A program made the position numbers and the translations under genes. 64,000 nt of DNA from Rhizobium sp. CCGE 510 (GTDB lineage: Bacteria > Pseudomonadota > Alphaproteobacteria > Rhizobiales > Rhizobiaceae), in assembly GCF_000292525.1 (NCBI RefSeq), contig NZ_AEYF01000018.1, forward strand, positions 124,001-188,000, read 5' to 3'. The notes below the pieces were generated by a model. The model saw only the letters and a program-made list of their open reading frames with translations, made no database searches and was not told the origin of the DNA. Below, one piece after another: positions 56,122-64,000 of this stretch. How positions within the stretch are numbered: position 1 is the stretch's first letter; the number at the start of each line of letters is the position of its first letter.

Positions 56122-56766
56122 ATGTGCAAGACGTTTCGGGTCCGATGGACTATTATTCCCAAGATAGCGCCCCAGCCTTGGATCGCATGCGGCGGATGCG
56201 GAGGCCTGAGAGCCTTCCAATCCAGCGGCAAGATCCGGCTCAATGCCAACGGCCGCAAGCTGGATGCCTGGCTGATCTACAAATGCCTGATCTGCGAAAG
56301 GACATGGAACCGGCCGATCCTCGAGCGCCGGAATGTCCGCGACATCGATCCTGCCGTCCTTGACGCGCTGCAATCCAACGATCCGGACTGGATCCGCGCG
56401 GAAAGCTTCAACCTCGATGCTCTCCGACACAAATCGCTGCGTGTGGAGGAGTTTGCCGAAATTGAAATCGCAAAGGAGATGCAGCACGAAACTGCCAATT
56501 GGACGAAATTGGCAATCGAACTGAAGCTGCCGTTTCCAACACGCACCCGCCTTGACCGTCTGCTGGCCTCCGAGCTGAAGCTTTCACGTTCGCGGCTGCA
56601 GGCTCTTCACGACGAAGGCATGGTCCGCACGGATCCCGAGCGGGCAGACATCATGCGGCGGCGGATCAGAAATGGCACCCTTGTCGTCATCGACCTCTCC
56701 ATGGCGGCCGAGCGAGAGCAATCGTGGAAACCGCTGGCGACAGGCAATTACGCCGTGGAACCGTGA
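56122..56766 (+). CDS. DUF1062 domain protein (zinc ribbon plus S4-like region)
   Basis: A 214-residue protein that matches DUF1062: TFRVRWTIIPKIAPQPWIAC, then GGLRAFQSSGKIRLNANGRK. A four-cysteine zinc ribbon is made by CGGCGG near residue 23 and CLICERTW near residue 55. The C-terminal part, RLDRLLASELKLSRSRLQAL followed by HDEGMVRTDP, resembles an S4 RNA-binding motif. The function is unknown, but a zinc ribbon with an S4-like motif suggests RNA binding. ATG 56122 is chosen; ATG 56092 is possible. Confidence 0.83.
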   Translation: MCKTFRVRWTIIPKIAPQPWIACGGCGGLRAFQSSGKIRLNANGRKLDAWLIYKCLICERTWNRPILERRNVRDIDPAVLDALQSNDPDWIRAESFNLDALRHKSLRVEEFAEIEIAKEMQHETANWTKLAIELKLPFPTRTRLDRLLASELKLSRSRLQALHDEGMVRTDPERADIMRRRIRNGTLVVIDLSMAAEREQSWKPLATGNYAVEP

Positions 56767-56772
56767 TCAACG

Positions 56773-56802
56773 AAAAAGCGCCGCGATCGGATCGCGGCGC
56801 TT
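56773..56802 (-). terminator. Bidirectional terminator dksA/DUF1062
   Basis: A 13-base-pair palindrome (AAGCGCCGCGATC and its complement) lies between the convergent DUF1062 and dksA genes. On the minus strand it runs into TTTTT and ends dksA; on the plus strand the T-content is weaker (TTGTTCTGTT). Confidence 0.88.
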
Positions 56803-56831
56803 GTTCTGTTCTCATGTCTGCATCAAGACCA

Positions 56832-57251
56832 TTATTCGTCGCGATAAACCTTTTCGCGGCGTTCGTGGCGCTCCTGCGCCTCGATCGACAGCGTCGCGAT
56901 CGGGCGGGCGTCGAGACGCTTGAGGCCGATCGGTTCACCGGTTTCCTCGCAAAAGCCGTAAGTGCCTTCTTCGATGCGCTGCAGTGCCGCGTCGATCTTG
57001 GAAATCAGCTTTCTCTGCCGGTCACGGGCGCGAAGTTCGATCGCCCGATCTGTCTCCGACGACGCCCGGTCGGCGAGGTCGGGATGGTTTGCGCTTTCCT
57101 CGGCCAGATGGTCGAGGGTTTCACGCGCTTCTCTAAGGATATCATTTCTCCATGCAACCAGCTTCGTCCTGAAGTAGGCACGCTGGTTTACGTTCATGAA
57201 CTCTTCCTCTTCCGAGGGAACGTAATTGCTAAGATCGATCTTCTCACTCAA
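56832..57251 (-). CDS. dksA: RNA polymerase-binding protein DksA
   Basis: A 139-residue DksA that binds the RNA polymerase secondary channel and works with ppGpp. The coiled-coil has the tip motif DLADRASSETDRAIELRARD with the Asp and Ala residues needed at the tip. The zinc-finger region reads YGFCEETGEPIGLKRLDARP, so it has one Cys instead of four, as is known for alphaproteobacterial DksA. The start is TTG 57251 with AGGAG seven bases upstream; the ATG at 57272 lacks a good site. Confidence 0.95.
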   Translation of the reverse strand: MSEKIDLSNYVPSEEEEFMNVNQRAYFRTKLVAWRNDILREARETLDHLAEESANHPDLADRASSETDRAIELRARDRQRKLISKIDAALQRIEEGTYGFCEETGEPIGLKRLDARPIATLSIEAQERHERREKVYRDE

Positions 57252-57527
57252 CGCGATTCTCCTGAAGAACATCTCATCTGGCCGGGTGTATATCCCAAGC
57301 GCTAGTCGCGATTCAAGCCAAATACGACAGGTAAACAGATTTTTAAATCTTTTACAATTTGAGGCTAACGATCTATTTTATCATGATTATTCCGGTTTCC
57401 ATTTTTTTCTTCGCCTTCAAAACGCCGTGTTGTCAGCCACGTTTTGCGCCGTTGCGGCATGGCTGGCGATTGACGGCAGCCGATTGCAACCGCTACTGAA
57501 AAGACCCACCCGATCCTGGATTTGCCC

Positions 57528-58022
57528 ATGACCGTACCGCTGCCTCCGCCCAACCGCATCTATCTCCTGCGTCATGCCGAGGCCGCCTGGGCCGAACCCG
57601 GGCAGCGCGATTTCGACCGGCCGCTCAACGAAAAGGGCTTTGGCGATGCGGAGATCATCGCCGACAAGGCCGCCGACAAGGGCTACCGTCCCGATCTTCT
57701 GATCAGTTCGACGGCGTTGCGCTGCCGCGATACCGCCGATGCGGTGTATAGGGCGATAGGCCTCTCGCTTGAGGTTCGTTATGTCGACGCGCTCTATAAC
57801 GCCACGGTCGACAACTATCTCGAAATCGTCGATTCGCAGGACGTGGCCGCCGTCATGCTGGTTGGCCACAATCCGACCATGGAGCAGACGCTGGAGGCGC
57901 TGATCGGCTCTGAGGCGATGGTCGGCGCCCTTCCCGGCGGCTTCCCGACCGCCGGCCTTGCCGTCGTAGATTTCGATGCTTCGGCCACGGCCTGGCGCCT
58001 TATCGATTTCCTCGTGGTCTGA
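57528..58022 (+). CDS. SixA-type histidine phosphatase
   Basis: A 164-residue member of the histidine phosphatase superfamily. The catalytic motif is RIYLLRHAEAAWA (RHA/G), with ISSTALRCRDTADAV as the second Arg region and VGHNPTMEQTLEAL carrying the second His. The short length and these motifs match SixA, which dephosphorylates phosphohistidine, but other small phosphomonoesterases share them. The start is ATG 57528; a TTG lies at 57522. Confidence 0.9.
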   Translation: MTVPLPPPNRIYLLRHAEAAWAEPGQRDFDRPLNEKGFGDAEIIADKAADKGYRPDLLISSTALRCRDTADAVYRAIGLSLEVRYVDALYNATVDNYLEIVDSQDVAAVMLVGHNPTMEQTLEALIGSEAMVGALPGGFPTAGLAVVDFDASATAWRLIDFLVV

Positions 58023-58096
58023 TCTTTCGCGCCGCTTCTTTTGCGGGCGGCGCGTCCTCCCTATATTGCGGGGCAGTCACCAACCGGATAAGCGCC

Positions 58097-59572
58097 TTGC
58101 CGCCACGCCTGACATCCCTTGCCGACGATGCCCGCATCGCGTTCGACAATCTCGCCGATAGGGCGAGCGGCCTCGTCAATCCGACCGTGCGGCTCGGCGT
58201 CACCGGCCTCTCCCGCTCCGGCAAGACGGTCTTCATTTCCTCGCTGGTTCACAATCTGCTGCATGGCGGCCGGCTGCCGCTGTTCGAGCCGGTGCAGTCG
58301 GGCCGCGTCTCGGCGGTGCGGCTGGAGCCGCAGCCCGACGATGCCGTGCCGCGTTTTCAGTACGAGGACCATATCCGCGCGCTGGTGAAGGATCGTATCT
58401 GGCCAGATTCGACCCGCGCCATCTCGGAACTGCGCATCACGCTGGAGTATCAGAGCGCCAGCGGCTGGAACCGGATGTTTTCGCCGGGCCGCCTGTCGAT
58501 CGACATCGTCGATTACCCCGGCGAATGGCTGCTCGACCTGCCGCTGCTCGGCAAGGATTATCGCACGTTCAGCGAGGAAACGCTGGCGCTGGCGCAAACC
58601 GGTATCCGCTCCGAGCTGTCGCGTGGGTGGCTGGCGCTGACGCGTGCCGCCGATATCCAGGCCGGCGCCGACGAAATGGTCGCCCGCGACCTCGCCACCG
58701 CCTTTGCCGATTATCTCAAGGCTTGCAAGGCCGACGAACGCTCGCTCTCCACCCTGCCGCCCGGCCGCCTGCTCCTGCCCGGCGACCTCGACGGGTCGCC
58801 GGCGCTGACCTTCGCGCCGCTCGCTCTACCGTCGGATGGGCGTCCCGGCCGCGGCTCGCTCTGGACGATGATGGAGCGGCGTTACGAGGCCTATAAATCG
58901 GTCGTCGTCAAACCCTTCTTCCGCGAGCATTTCGCCCGGCTCGACCGCCAGATCGTGCTGGTCGATGCGCTGCAGGCGATGAACCGTGGCCCCGAAGCCG
59001 TGCAAGATCTGGAACGCGCGCTAACCGATGTGCTGGCCTGTTTCCGCCCAGGCACCAATTCGCTGCTGTCCTCGCTGCTCGGGCGCCGCATCGACCGCGT
59101 GCTGGTTGCCGCCACCAAGGCCGATCATCTCCACCATGAAAGCCACGACAGGCTCGATGCCCTGACCCGCCGCCTGGTCGATCGCGCCGTCGACCGCATC
59201 GGCATGGCCGGTGCCGGCATCGACGTCATGGCGCTCGCCTCGGTGCGGGCCACCCGCGAGGCATCGGTCAAGCGTGACGGTCATGAACTGCCTGTCATCG
59301 TCGGCACGCCGATGGAAGGCGAAACCATTGCCGGCGAGCGCTTCGACGGCCAGAGAAAGACCGCGATCTTTCCCGGCGACCTGCCGGAGGACCCGGAAAG
59401 CCTGTTCGACCGCATCGCCTCGGGTGTAACAGGCCTGCAGCTGCCCGATGTCAATGTCATCAGGTTTCGCCCGCCGCAGCTTGAGGAAACCGGCGGCGGC
59501 ATCAAACTGTCGGTGCCGCATATCCGCCTCGACCGCGCCATGCAGTTCCTCTTCGGAGACCGTCTCGCATGA
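58097..59572 (+). CDS. YcjX-family P-loop GTPase/ATPase
   Basis: A 491-residue DUF463/YcjX protein. Walker A is GVTGLSRSGKTVFISS near residues 35-50; SIDIVDYPGEWLLDLPLLGK is the switch region with a DYPGE G3-like motif, and VLVAATKADHLHHE gives a TKAD specificity motif. The protein ends with HIRLDRAMQFLFGDRL as in the family. YcjX is stress-induced in E. coli. The start is TTG 58097 behind GGAT. It overlaps the ycjF-like gene by four bases. Confidence 0.93.
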   Translation: MPPRLTSLADDARIAFDNLADRASGLVNPTVRLGVTGLSRSGKTVFISSLVHNLLHGGRLPLFEPVQSGRVSAVRLEPQPDDAVPRFQYEDHIRALVKDRIWPDSTRAISELRITLEYQSASGWNRMFSPGRLSIDIVDYPGEWLLDLPLLGKDYRTFSEETLALAQTGIRSELSRGWLALTRAADIQAGADEMVARDLATAFADYLKACKADERSLSTLPPGRLLLPGDLDGSPALTFAPLALPSDGRPGRGSLWTMMERRYEAYKSVVVKPFFREHFARLDRQIVLVDALQAMNRGPEAVQDLERALTDVLACFRPGTNSLLSSLLGRRIDRVLVAATKADHLHHESHDRLDALTRRLVDRAVDRIGMAGAGIDVMALASVRATREASVKRDGHELPVIVGTPMEGETIAGERFDGQRKTAIFPGDLPEDPESLFDRIASGVTGLQLPDVNVIRFRPPQLEETGGGIKLSVPHIRLDRAMQFLFGDRLA

Positions 59573-60648
59573 GCAAGCCCCCCTCCGAGCCGCCACGCCG
59601 CCCACCCGCGGTCTTCACCTACGAGGACGAGGCCCCCGAGCGCCATGACAACGGCCGCCAAGGAGAGCAGCGGCGCAGGCCGGAAAGCTTCTCCGAAAAC
59701 ATCGTCGTGACAGCCGATGAAGACGATCCCTTCCTCAATCCCGACAAGGATCTGAGCGCGCTGCCCGTGGCAACGCCGCTGAGACGTCGGACCTCCTTCG
59801 GCAAGATCGCCGCCGGCGCCTTCGGCATCCTGCTGTCGCTCGGCCTCGGCCTCTGGACCGACAGCCTGATCCGCGATCTCTTCACCCGCGCCGACTGGTT
59901 GGGATATGCAGCCCTTGCCGTGCTCGCGGTCGGTATTCTCGCCGTGTTTGCCCTCGTCATCCGCGAGACGTCAGGGATGATGCGCCTTGCCGCAGTCCAG
60001 GCGATCAAGGCCGAAGCGGAAGCCGCGATGCTCGAAACCCGCCCGGCAAAGGCGCGCGCCGTCGTCACCCGCCTCATCACGCTGCTTTCCGCCAATCCCG
60101 AGACATCAAAGGGCCGCGCCACGCTGAAGGCGACCGACGGCGAGGTCATCGATCCCCCGCATCTGATTGCGCTCGCCGAACGGGAATTGCTCGCTCCCCT
60201 CGACCGCAAGGCCCGCGCCTTGATCGTCAACGCCTCGAAGCGCGTCTCGATCGTTACCGCCGTCAGCCCGCGCGCCGTGGTCGACCTGCTCTATGTGCTC
60301 TATGAGGCCGTGCGGCTGATCCGCGCCATGGCCGAGCTTTACGGCGGCCGCCCCGGCACGCTCGGCATGTTCCGTCTGCTGCGTGACGTGCTGGCGCACC
60401 TGGCCGTGACCGGCTCGATCGCCGTCGGCGACAGCTTGGTCCAGCAGGTACTCGGCCATGGGCTGGCCTCGAAGCTCTCGGCCCGCTTGGGCGAAGGCGT
60501 CATCAACGGCCTGATGACCGCCCGCATCGGAATCGCGGCGATGGATCTCTGCCGCCCGCTTGCCTTCCACGCCCTGAAACGGCCGGGAATCGGCGATTTC
60601 ATCGGCGATCTCACCCCCTCCATGTCGCCGCGCGGCAACACTCCTTGA
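59569..60648 (+). CDS. YcjF/TIGR01620-family membrane protein
   Basis: A 359-residue protein whose start overlaps the YcjX stop (ATGA), the standard partner arrangement. After a polar N-terminus of about 75 residues it has two membrane helices (AAGAFGILLSLGLGLW and ALAVLAVGILAVFALVI), and the C-terminal DUF697 domain has TAVSPRAV-like VSPRAVVDLLYVLYEAVRLIR, split here. YcjX-YcjF pairs are envelope-stress proteins of unclear mechanism. Confidence 0.93.
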   Translation: MSKPPSEPPRRPPAVFTYEDEAPERHDNGRQGEQRRRPESFSENIVVTADEDDPFLNPDKDLSALPVATPLRRRTSFGKIAAGAFGILLSLGLGLWTDSLIRDLFTRADWLGYAALAVLAVGILAVFALVIRETSGMMRLAAVQAIKAEAEAAMLETRPAKARAVVTRLITLLSANPETSKGRATLKATDGEVIDPPHLIALAERELLAPLDRKARALIVNASKRVSIVTAVSPRAVVDLLYVLYEAVRLIRAMAELYGGRPGTLGMFRLLRDVLAHLAVTGSIAVGDSLVQQVLGHGLASKLSARLGEGVINGLMTARIGIAAMDLCRPLAFHALKRPGIGDFIGDLTPSMSPRGNTP

Positions 60649-60858
60649 ACGAAGCAGCGATTCCGCACCTCGCTCCTCCCCTTGCGTAAAGCGGAAGTAA
60701 TTGCAGCGAATTCAAAGCGATAATGGCGGCGTGCTAAAACGTCAGCCGTGCGACCGCCCTGTGCTGCATCGCATTTCGACACGATCGAAAGGAAGGATTA
60801 ACCATTCCCAGGCAAAACTTGCAGCCAGTTCGTGAGTGGTGTTTGCCAAGGAAAATCC

Positions 60859-61410
60859 ATGTATTCGCGCAAGTTTCTGATTATATGCGGTCTGGCCGCC
60901 GCGGCATTGTCTCCCGTCGCAGATGTCGCTCCGGCAGCCACCGCTGCAACCCGTGACAAAGCCTTTTTCGATTCCGTTACCGGCTCTTGGAAGGGCCCCG
61001 GCGAAATCGTCGCCGGCAAGTACAAGGGCACCAAATTCACCTGCAACCTGGTCGGTGAGCCCACAGGCGACAGCGGCGCCGGCATCAAGCTCGACGGCAC
61101 CTGCCGCGTCGGCGTCTTCAAGCAGCCGATGACCGCCGTCATCTCGCAGTCGGGCTCGACCTACAAAGGCAAGTTTCTCGACGGCGCCGCCGGCAAGGGT
61201 CTCGACGTCGTCTCCGGCGCCGTTTCCGAGGATACCGTCGTCGTCGGCATCAATCGCGCCAAGCTGAACGGCGCGATGATCGCCCGCGTGCGCGACGACA
61301 AGACGATGAACGTCACCGTTTCGGTCAAGGTCGAAAGCCAGATGATCCCGGTCATCGGCCTGACGCTGACCCGTCAGGTCGACGAGATGGCCGTCGGTTC
61401 TATCGAGTAG
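60859..61410 (+). CDS. Hypothetical exported protein
   Basis: A 183-residue protein with a signal peptide (SRKFLIICGLAAAALSPVAD; probable cleavage after APAATA). The body begins FFDSVTGSWKGPGEIVAGKY and then alternates short strands rich in Gly, Lys and Thr, suggesting a small beta-barrel or lipocalin-like fold. Two cysteines (FTCNL, GTCRV) could pair. I do not recognise the family. The start is ATG 60859 with AAGGA upstream. A terminator follows. Confidence 0.8.
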   Translation: MYSRKFLIICGLAAAALSPVADVAPAATAATRDKAFFDSVTGSWKGPGEIVAGKYKGTKFTCNLVGEPTGDSGAGIKLDGTCRVGVFKQPMTAVISQSGSTYKGKFLDGAAGKGLDVVSGAVSEDTVVVGINRAKLNGAMIARVRDDKTMNVTVSVKVESQMIPVIGLTLTRQVDEMAVGSIE

Positions 61411-61431
61411 ATAAATCGCACAATGGATTTT

Positions 61432-61469
61432 CCTGAAGCGGCGGGTTTCCCGCCGTTTTCCGTTTCAGG
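61432..61469 (+). terminator. Nested terminator hairpin
   Basis: An inner GC stem (CGGCGGG-TTT-CCCGCCG) is followed by TTTT, and an outer CCTGAA/TTCAGG pair encloses it. It lies 22 bases after the exported-protein gene and just before the end of the convergent folK. Confidence 0.85.
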
Positions 61470-61478
61470 ATCTCCGCC

Positions 61479-62006
61479 TCAGCTTTGGAGCCACCAGTCG
61501 CGGCTGTTATCGGCGACTTCGATGCCCGCCACCTCAGCAGCAGACAGCCAATCACTGATCGCCCTGCCCCTGACCAACAGGTCCGGCGCGATATCGGCGA
61601 GCGGCATGAGCACGAAACCGCGATCGGTCATGCGCGGATGCGGCAGTTCCAGCCGCGGCGCCTCCTGGATGACATCGCCATAGGTCAGCACGTCGATATC
61701 GAGCGTGCGCGGCCCCCAGCGCTCGATGCGCTCGCGTTTCATCTCCCGTTCGATCGACAGGCAGACATCGAGCAAAGCCTCGGGCTCCAGCCGGGTTTCG
61801 ACGGCGGCGCAGGCGTTGAAGAAGAAGGATTGGTCGGTCTTGCCCCAGGGCGGCGTGCGATAGAGCCGGGAGACCGCCGTCACCCGGCAGTCATCTCGTC
61901 CGTCCAGCCTCTGCAGTGCGGCGGCCATCGCTTTGACGGGATCGCCGACATTGCCGCCGAGACCGAGTGTGGCCGATTGCCATGCGGTCTCAGGCAAAGT
62001 GCTCAA
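61479..62006 (-). CDS. folK: 2-amino-4-hydroxy-6-hydroxymethyldihydropteridine pyrophosphokinase
   Basis: The 175-residue HPPK enzyme transfers pyrophosphate to the pterin in folate synthesis. It shows LGLGGNVGDPVKAM, SRLYRTPPWG, FFFNACAAVET, and RWGPRTLDIDVLTYGD with the two metal-binding Asp residues, then LPHPRMTDRGFVL. The start is TTG 62006, which overlaps folB by 17 bases; a TTG three codons later is also possible. It is the last gene of folP-folB-folK. Confidence 0.95.
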   Translation of the reverse strand: MSTLPETAWQSATLGLGGNVGDPVKAMAAALQRLDGRDDCRVTAVSRLYRTPPWGKTDQSFFFNACAAVETRLEPEALLDVCLSIEREMKRERIERWGPRTLDIDVLTYGDVIQEAPRLELPHPRMTDRGFVLMPLADIAPDLLVRGRAISDWLSAAEVAGIEVADNSRDWWLQS

Positions 62007-62355
62007 CGCTCACCTGCACGAAATCGAGCACGCCGGGCACCGGCGCGTTCGGCTTGCGCACCGTGATCTTTGCCCGCCGGACCTGCGGGAATGTCTCGCA
62101 GAGTCCCTTGGCGATATCGAGCGCCAGGGCCTCGATCAGGTAGCGCCGCTTGCCGGTGACGATCTGCTCGATCACGGTGAAGGCGATGCCGTAATTGACG
62201 GTATCGTTGATCGAATCGCTTTCCAGCGCCTCGCCGGCAACGACATCGAGCTCGGCATCGACGAAGAAGCGCTGGCCGAGGAATTCCTCCTCGTCATGCA
62301 CGCCGTGGCGCGCAAAGAAGGCGCAGTTCTGCAGCGTGATCGTGTAGGTGGTCAT
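61990..62355 (-). CDS. folB: Dihydroneopterin aldolase
   Basis: The 121-residue FolB cleaves dihydroneopterin. Markers are CAFFARHGVHDEEEFLGQRF with the catalytic Glu-containing GVHDEE, and DTVNYGIAF, and the C-terminal VRKPNAPVPGVLDFVQV with the essential Lys. It starts on the ATGA overlapping the folP stop and itself overlaps folK, so the three genes are tightly coupled. Confidence 0.96.
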   Translation of the reverse strand: MTTYTITLQNCAFFARHGVHDEEEFLGQRFFVDAELDVVAGEALESDSINDTVNYGIAFTVIEQIVTGKRRYLIEALALDIAKGLCETFPQVRRAKITVRKPNAPVPGVLDFVQVSVEHFA

Positions 62356-63221
62356 GTCGGCCGCTTCCTCTCGAATTCCTGGCGCGCATTCAGCATAGCA
62401 TCGGCGATGTCGAGCGCATCCCTGTTGATTGCGACATTGTGCACCCGGAAAACCGCAGCGCCTTGAAGTCTGAGCAGGGCGCTGGTTACAGCCGTTGCCG
62501 CATCTCGGTCCGGCGCCTCACGTCCCGTTACCGTGCCGAGGAAGCGCTTGCGCGACGTGCCGGCGAGCAGCGGCAGGCCGAAGCGGGAAAGTTCGGAAAA
62601 CCGCGCCATCAGTTCGAAATTCTCTTCCGCCGTCTCCTTGGCGAAGCCGAAACCCGGATCGAGCACGATGCGATCGCTGTTGACGCCGGCGGCCTTGGCG
62701 ATCGCAAGCGACCGTTTCAGAAAATACACCTGATCGGCGATCACATCGGGAAGCTTGGCCCTGTCGCGGCCGGTATGCATGATGCAGAGACCGGCCCCGG
62801 TCGCCGCGGCGATGTCGGCGATATCGGGCTCCTTCTGCAGCCCGAAGACGTCGTTGACGATGTGAGCGCCGGCACCGACCGCCAGCCGCGCCGTCTCGGC
62901 GCGATAGGTGTCGATCGAAATCAGCGCCTGGGTTCGCCCGCGCAGCGCCTCGATGACGGGCAGCACGCGCGCCTGCTCCTCGGATGGGCTGACGGATACT
63001 GCGTTCGGCCGGGTCGATTCGCCGCCGATATCGACAATCCCGGCACCTTCGCTCACTGCCCGCAACGCGTGTTCAACCGCCGCCTCGACGGTTTCAAAAC
63101 GTCCGCCGTCGGAAAAAGAATCCGGCGTCACGTTGATGATCGCCATGATGAGAGAACGACGGCCGAGTTCGATCTGCCGGCCATGGCCCACACGCCATAA
63201 ACTGCCTTCGAGCCCTGTCAC
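62352..63221 (-). CDS. folP: Dihydropteroate synthase
   Basis: A TIM-barrel enzyme that joins the pterin pyrophosphate to p-aminobenzoate, the sulfonamide target. It has IMAIINVTPDSFSDGG, DIGGESTRPNAVSV, DVFGLQ, VLDPGFGFAKE, and LAGTSRKRFLG, the complete set of signatures. The start is GTG 63221 (289 residues) with GGGAT about eight bases upstream; GTG 63242 and GTG 63308 are in frame but lack good sites and the last would overlap the divergent gene. Confidence 0.95.
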   Translation of the reverse strand: MTGLEGSLWRVGHGRQIELGRRSLIMAIINVTPDSFSDGGRFETVEAAVEHALRAVSEGAGIVDIGGESTRPNAVSVSPSEEQARVLPVIEALRGRTQALISIDTYRAETARLAVGAGAHIVNDVFGLQKEPDIADIAAATGAGLCIMHTGRDRAKLPDVIADQVYFLKRSLAIAKAAGVNSDRIVLDPGFGFAKETAEENFELMARFSELSRFGLPLLAGTSRKRFLGTVTGREAPDRDAATAVTSALLRLQGAAVFRVHNVAINRDALDIADAMLNARQEFERKRPT

Positions 63222-63322
63222 CAGACTTATCCCATCGATCACGAAAAAAGCGCCATCCGATATTGCGCTTGCGGTGGCTATGCCCCAAGCTCCGGTCGAT
63301 TTCAACACGGGTTGCGTTCAGA

Positions 63323-63949
63323 ATGCCGCTTGCAGTGCGTTATATGCTCCTTCCTATCGCCTTTTCCATTGCTCTTTCCGTCTGCAGCCCAGCGGCGGCA
63401 GAAGTGATCGCATCGAAAAGCTACTCCTATTTCGACATCCGCGGCAAAACCGCGGATGAACTCGACCGCGAACTCAGCCGGCGCGGCCCGACGTCGAGCG
63501 GCTCTTCGGCGCGCCATCCCGGCGCAACGAAGATCCGCTTTGGCGGTGAAGCCACCTATATCCAGGATAACGGCCGCTGCCGCGTTGGCAACGTCAAGGT
63601 CACGGTCCATACCCAGATCATCCTGCCGCGCTGGAACAGCCGCAAGGGCGCCAGCAAGGAGCTGTCGATGATCTGGGACGCCCTGTCGAGCGATATCAAG
63701 CGCCACGAGGAGCGCCATGCCGAAATCGCCCGCGATCAGGCCCGCGCCATGGAGCGCGCCATTCGCGCGCTGCCGCAGCAGCGCAGCTGCGAGGCGATGC
63801 AGGAACTGGTCTCGGGCGAATCAGCTCGCGGTATAGACGAGCACGACCGGCAGCAGGCGCGATTCGATCGGGTCGAGGCGGTCAATTTCCAAAAGCGCAT
63901 GCTGAGATTGCTGAACAATCGAATCAACGGTCGAGCCGGCGAAAAATAA
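63323..63949 (+). CDS. DUF922 zinc-protease-like exported protein
   Basis: A 208-residue secreted protein with a signal peptide (VRYMLLPIAFSIALSVCSPA, cut near AAAEV). It matches DUF922 at SYSYFDIRGKTADELDRELS, and has an HExxH zinc motif in IKRHEERHAEIARD near residue 135. Its C-terminal half is helical and basic. Family members are predicted Zn-dependent proteases with no known substrate. The start is ATG 63323; ATG 63344 would still leave a signal sequence. It is divergent from folP. Confidence 0.85.
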   Translation: MPLAVRYMLLPIAFSIALSVCSPAAAEVIASKSYSYFDIRGKTADELDRELSRRGPTSSGSSARHPGATKIRFGGEATYIQDNGRCRVGNVKVTVHTQIILPRWNSRKGASKELSMIWDALSSDIKRHEERHAEIARDQARAMERAIRALPQQRSCEAMQELVSGESARGIDEHDRQQARFDRVEAVNFQKRMLRLLNNRINGRAGEK

Positions 63950-64000
63950 GGCTTTTTCAGTCTGGTTGCGAGCAGAAAACCTTAGCCGCACAACGAAACT

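Noticed and set aside
60715..60745. Similarity of the stretch near 60720 (GCAGCGAATTCAAAG) to the linker of the repeat at 32902-33000
   Set aside because: Only about 15 bases agree, with one insertion, and no palindromic arms flank it, so it is probably chance.
63221..63308. Upstream extension of folP to GTG 63308
   Set aside because: The extra residues lack FolP similarity and there is no ribosome binding site at that start.

Overview
The window is GC-rich alphaproteobacterial chromosome, most likely Rhizobium of the etli/leguminosarum group. The evidence is frequent TTG and GTG starts, an alphaproteobacterial DksA with a degraded zinc finger, CckA, a PurS/PurQ/PurL-type purine pathway, an alphaproteobacterial GAAC-N7-type SOS box at recA, and a two-palindrome element that matches the Rhizobium-specific RIME1 repeat. 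It reads mostly as core genome with small accessory insertions. I see no prophage, transposase, CRISPR array, tRNA or rRNA gene.

Layout. 1-8.2 kb: end of a DUF455 gene, an M23 peptidase, a DEAD-box helicase, a Nudix hydrolase, TfoX-like and flavin reductase genes, an orphan amino-acid-type binding protein, rpe, a DUF2259 gene and a small membrane protein whose start lies in a 15-bp tandem repeat. 8.3-26.1 kb: a stretched purine cluster, purB ... purC-purS-kptA-purQ ... purL-bolA ... grxD, interrupted by membrane proteins, a PAS-GGDEF-EAL protein, a DUF1127/MocR divergent pair, a PagL-like deacylase, a membrane hydrolase, a histone-H1-like basic protein followed by RIME1, and a diheme cytochrome c. 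26.1-31 kb: two tandem Bcr/CflA-type efflux pumps, then a segment that looks less GC-rich, with a BAAT-type hydrolase, a GNAT and a divergent DapF. 31-41.7 kb (minus strand): two IMPase paralogues, ttcA, glsA, rpsD, a HerA-type ATPase, murI, a SpoU methyltransferase and an FUSC transporter. 41.9-49.3 kb: icd, a GNAT, a GST, an AraC/GyrI regulator, alaS and recA. 49.5-57.3 kb: the pseudouridine catabolic pair psuK-psuG, cckA, a FliO-like gene, a DUF1062 gene and dksA. 57.5-64 kb: a SixA-type phosphatase, the YcjX/YcjF pair, an exported protein, folP-folB-folK and a DUF922 protease.

Functional links. purC/S/Q/L and purB make the purine ring, and rpe belongs to the pentose-phosphate pathway that supplies ribose phosphate. 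BolA and monothiol Grx (iron-sulfur/iron sensing) flank the inserted block. psuK and psuG recycle pseudouridine. folP/B/K overlap as one folate operon. recA and alaS are each closed by a clear minus-strand terminator. The most unusual points are the tRNA 2'-phosphotransferase gene coupled to purQ inside the pur operon, a palindromic repeat that supplies the C-terminus and stop codon of TtcA, a DapF-like protein in which a catalytic cysteine appears to be serine, and the 15-bp tandem repeat spanning alternative start codons.
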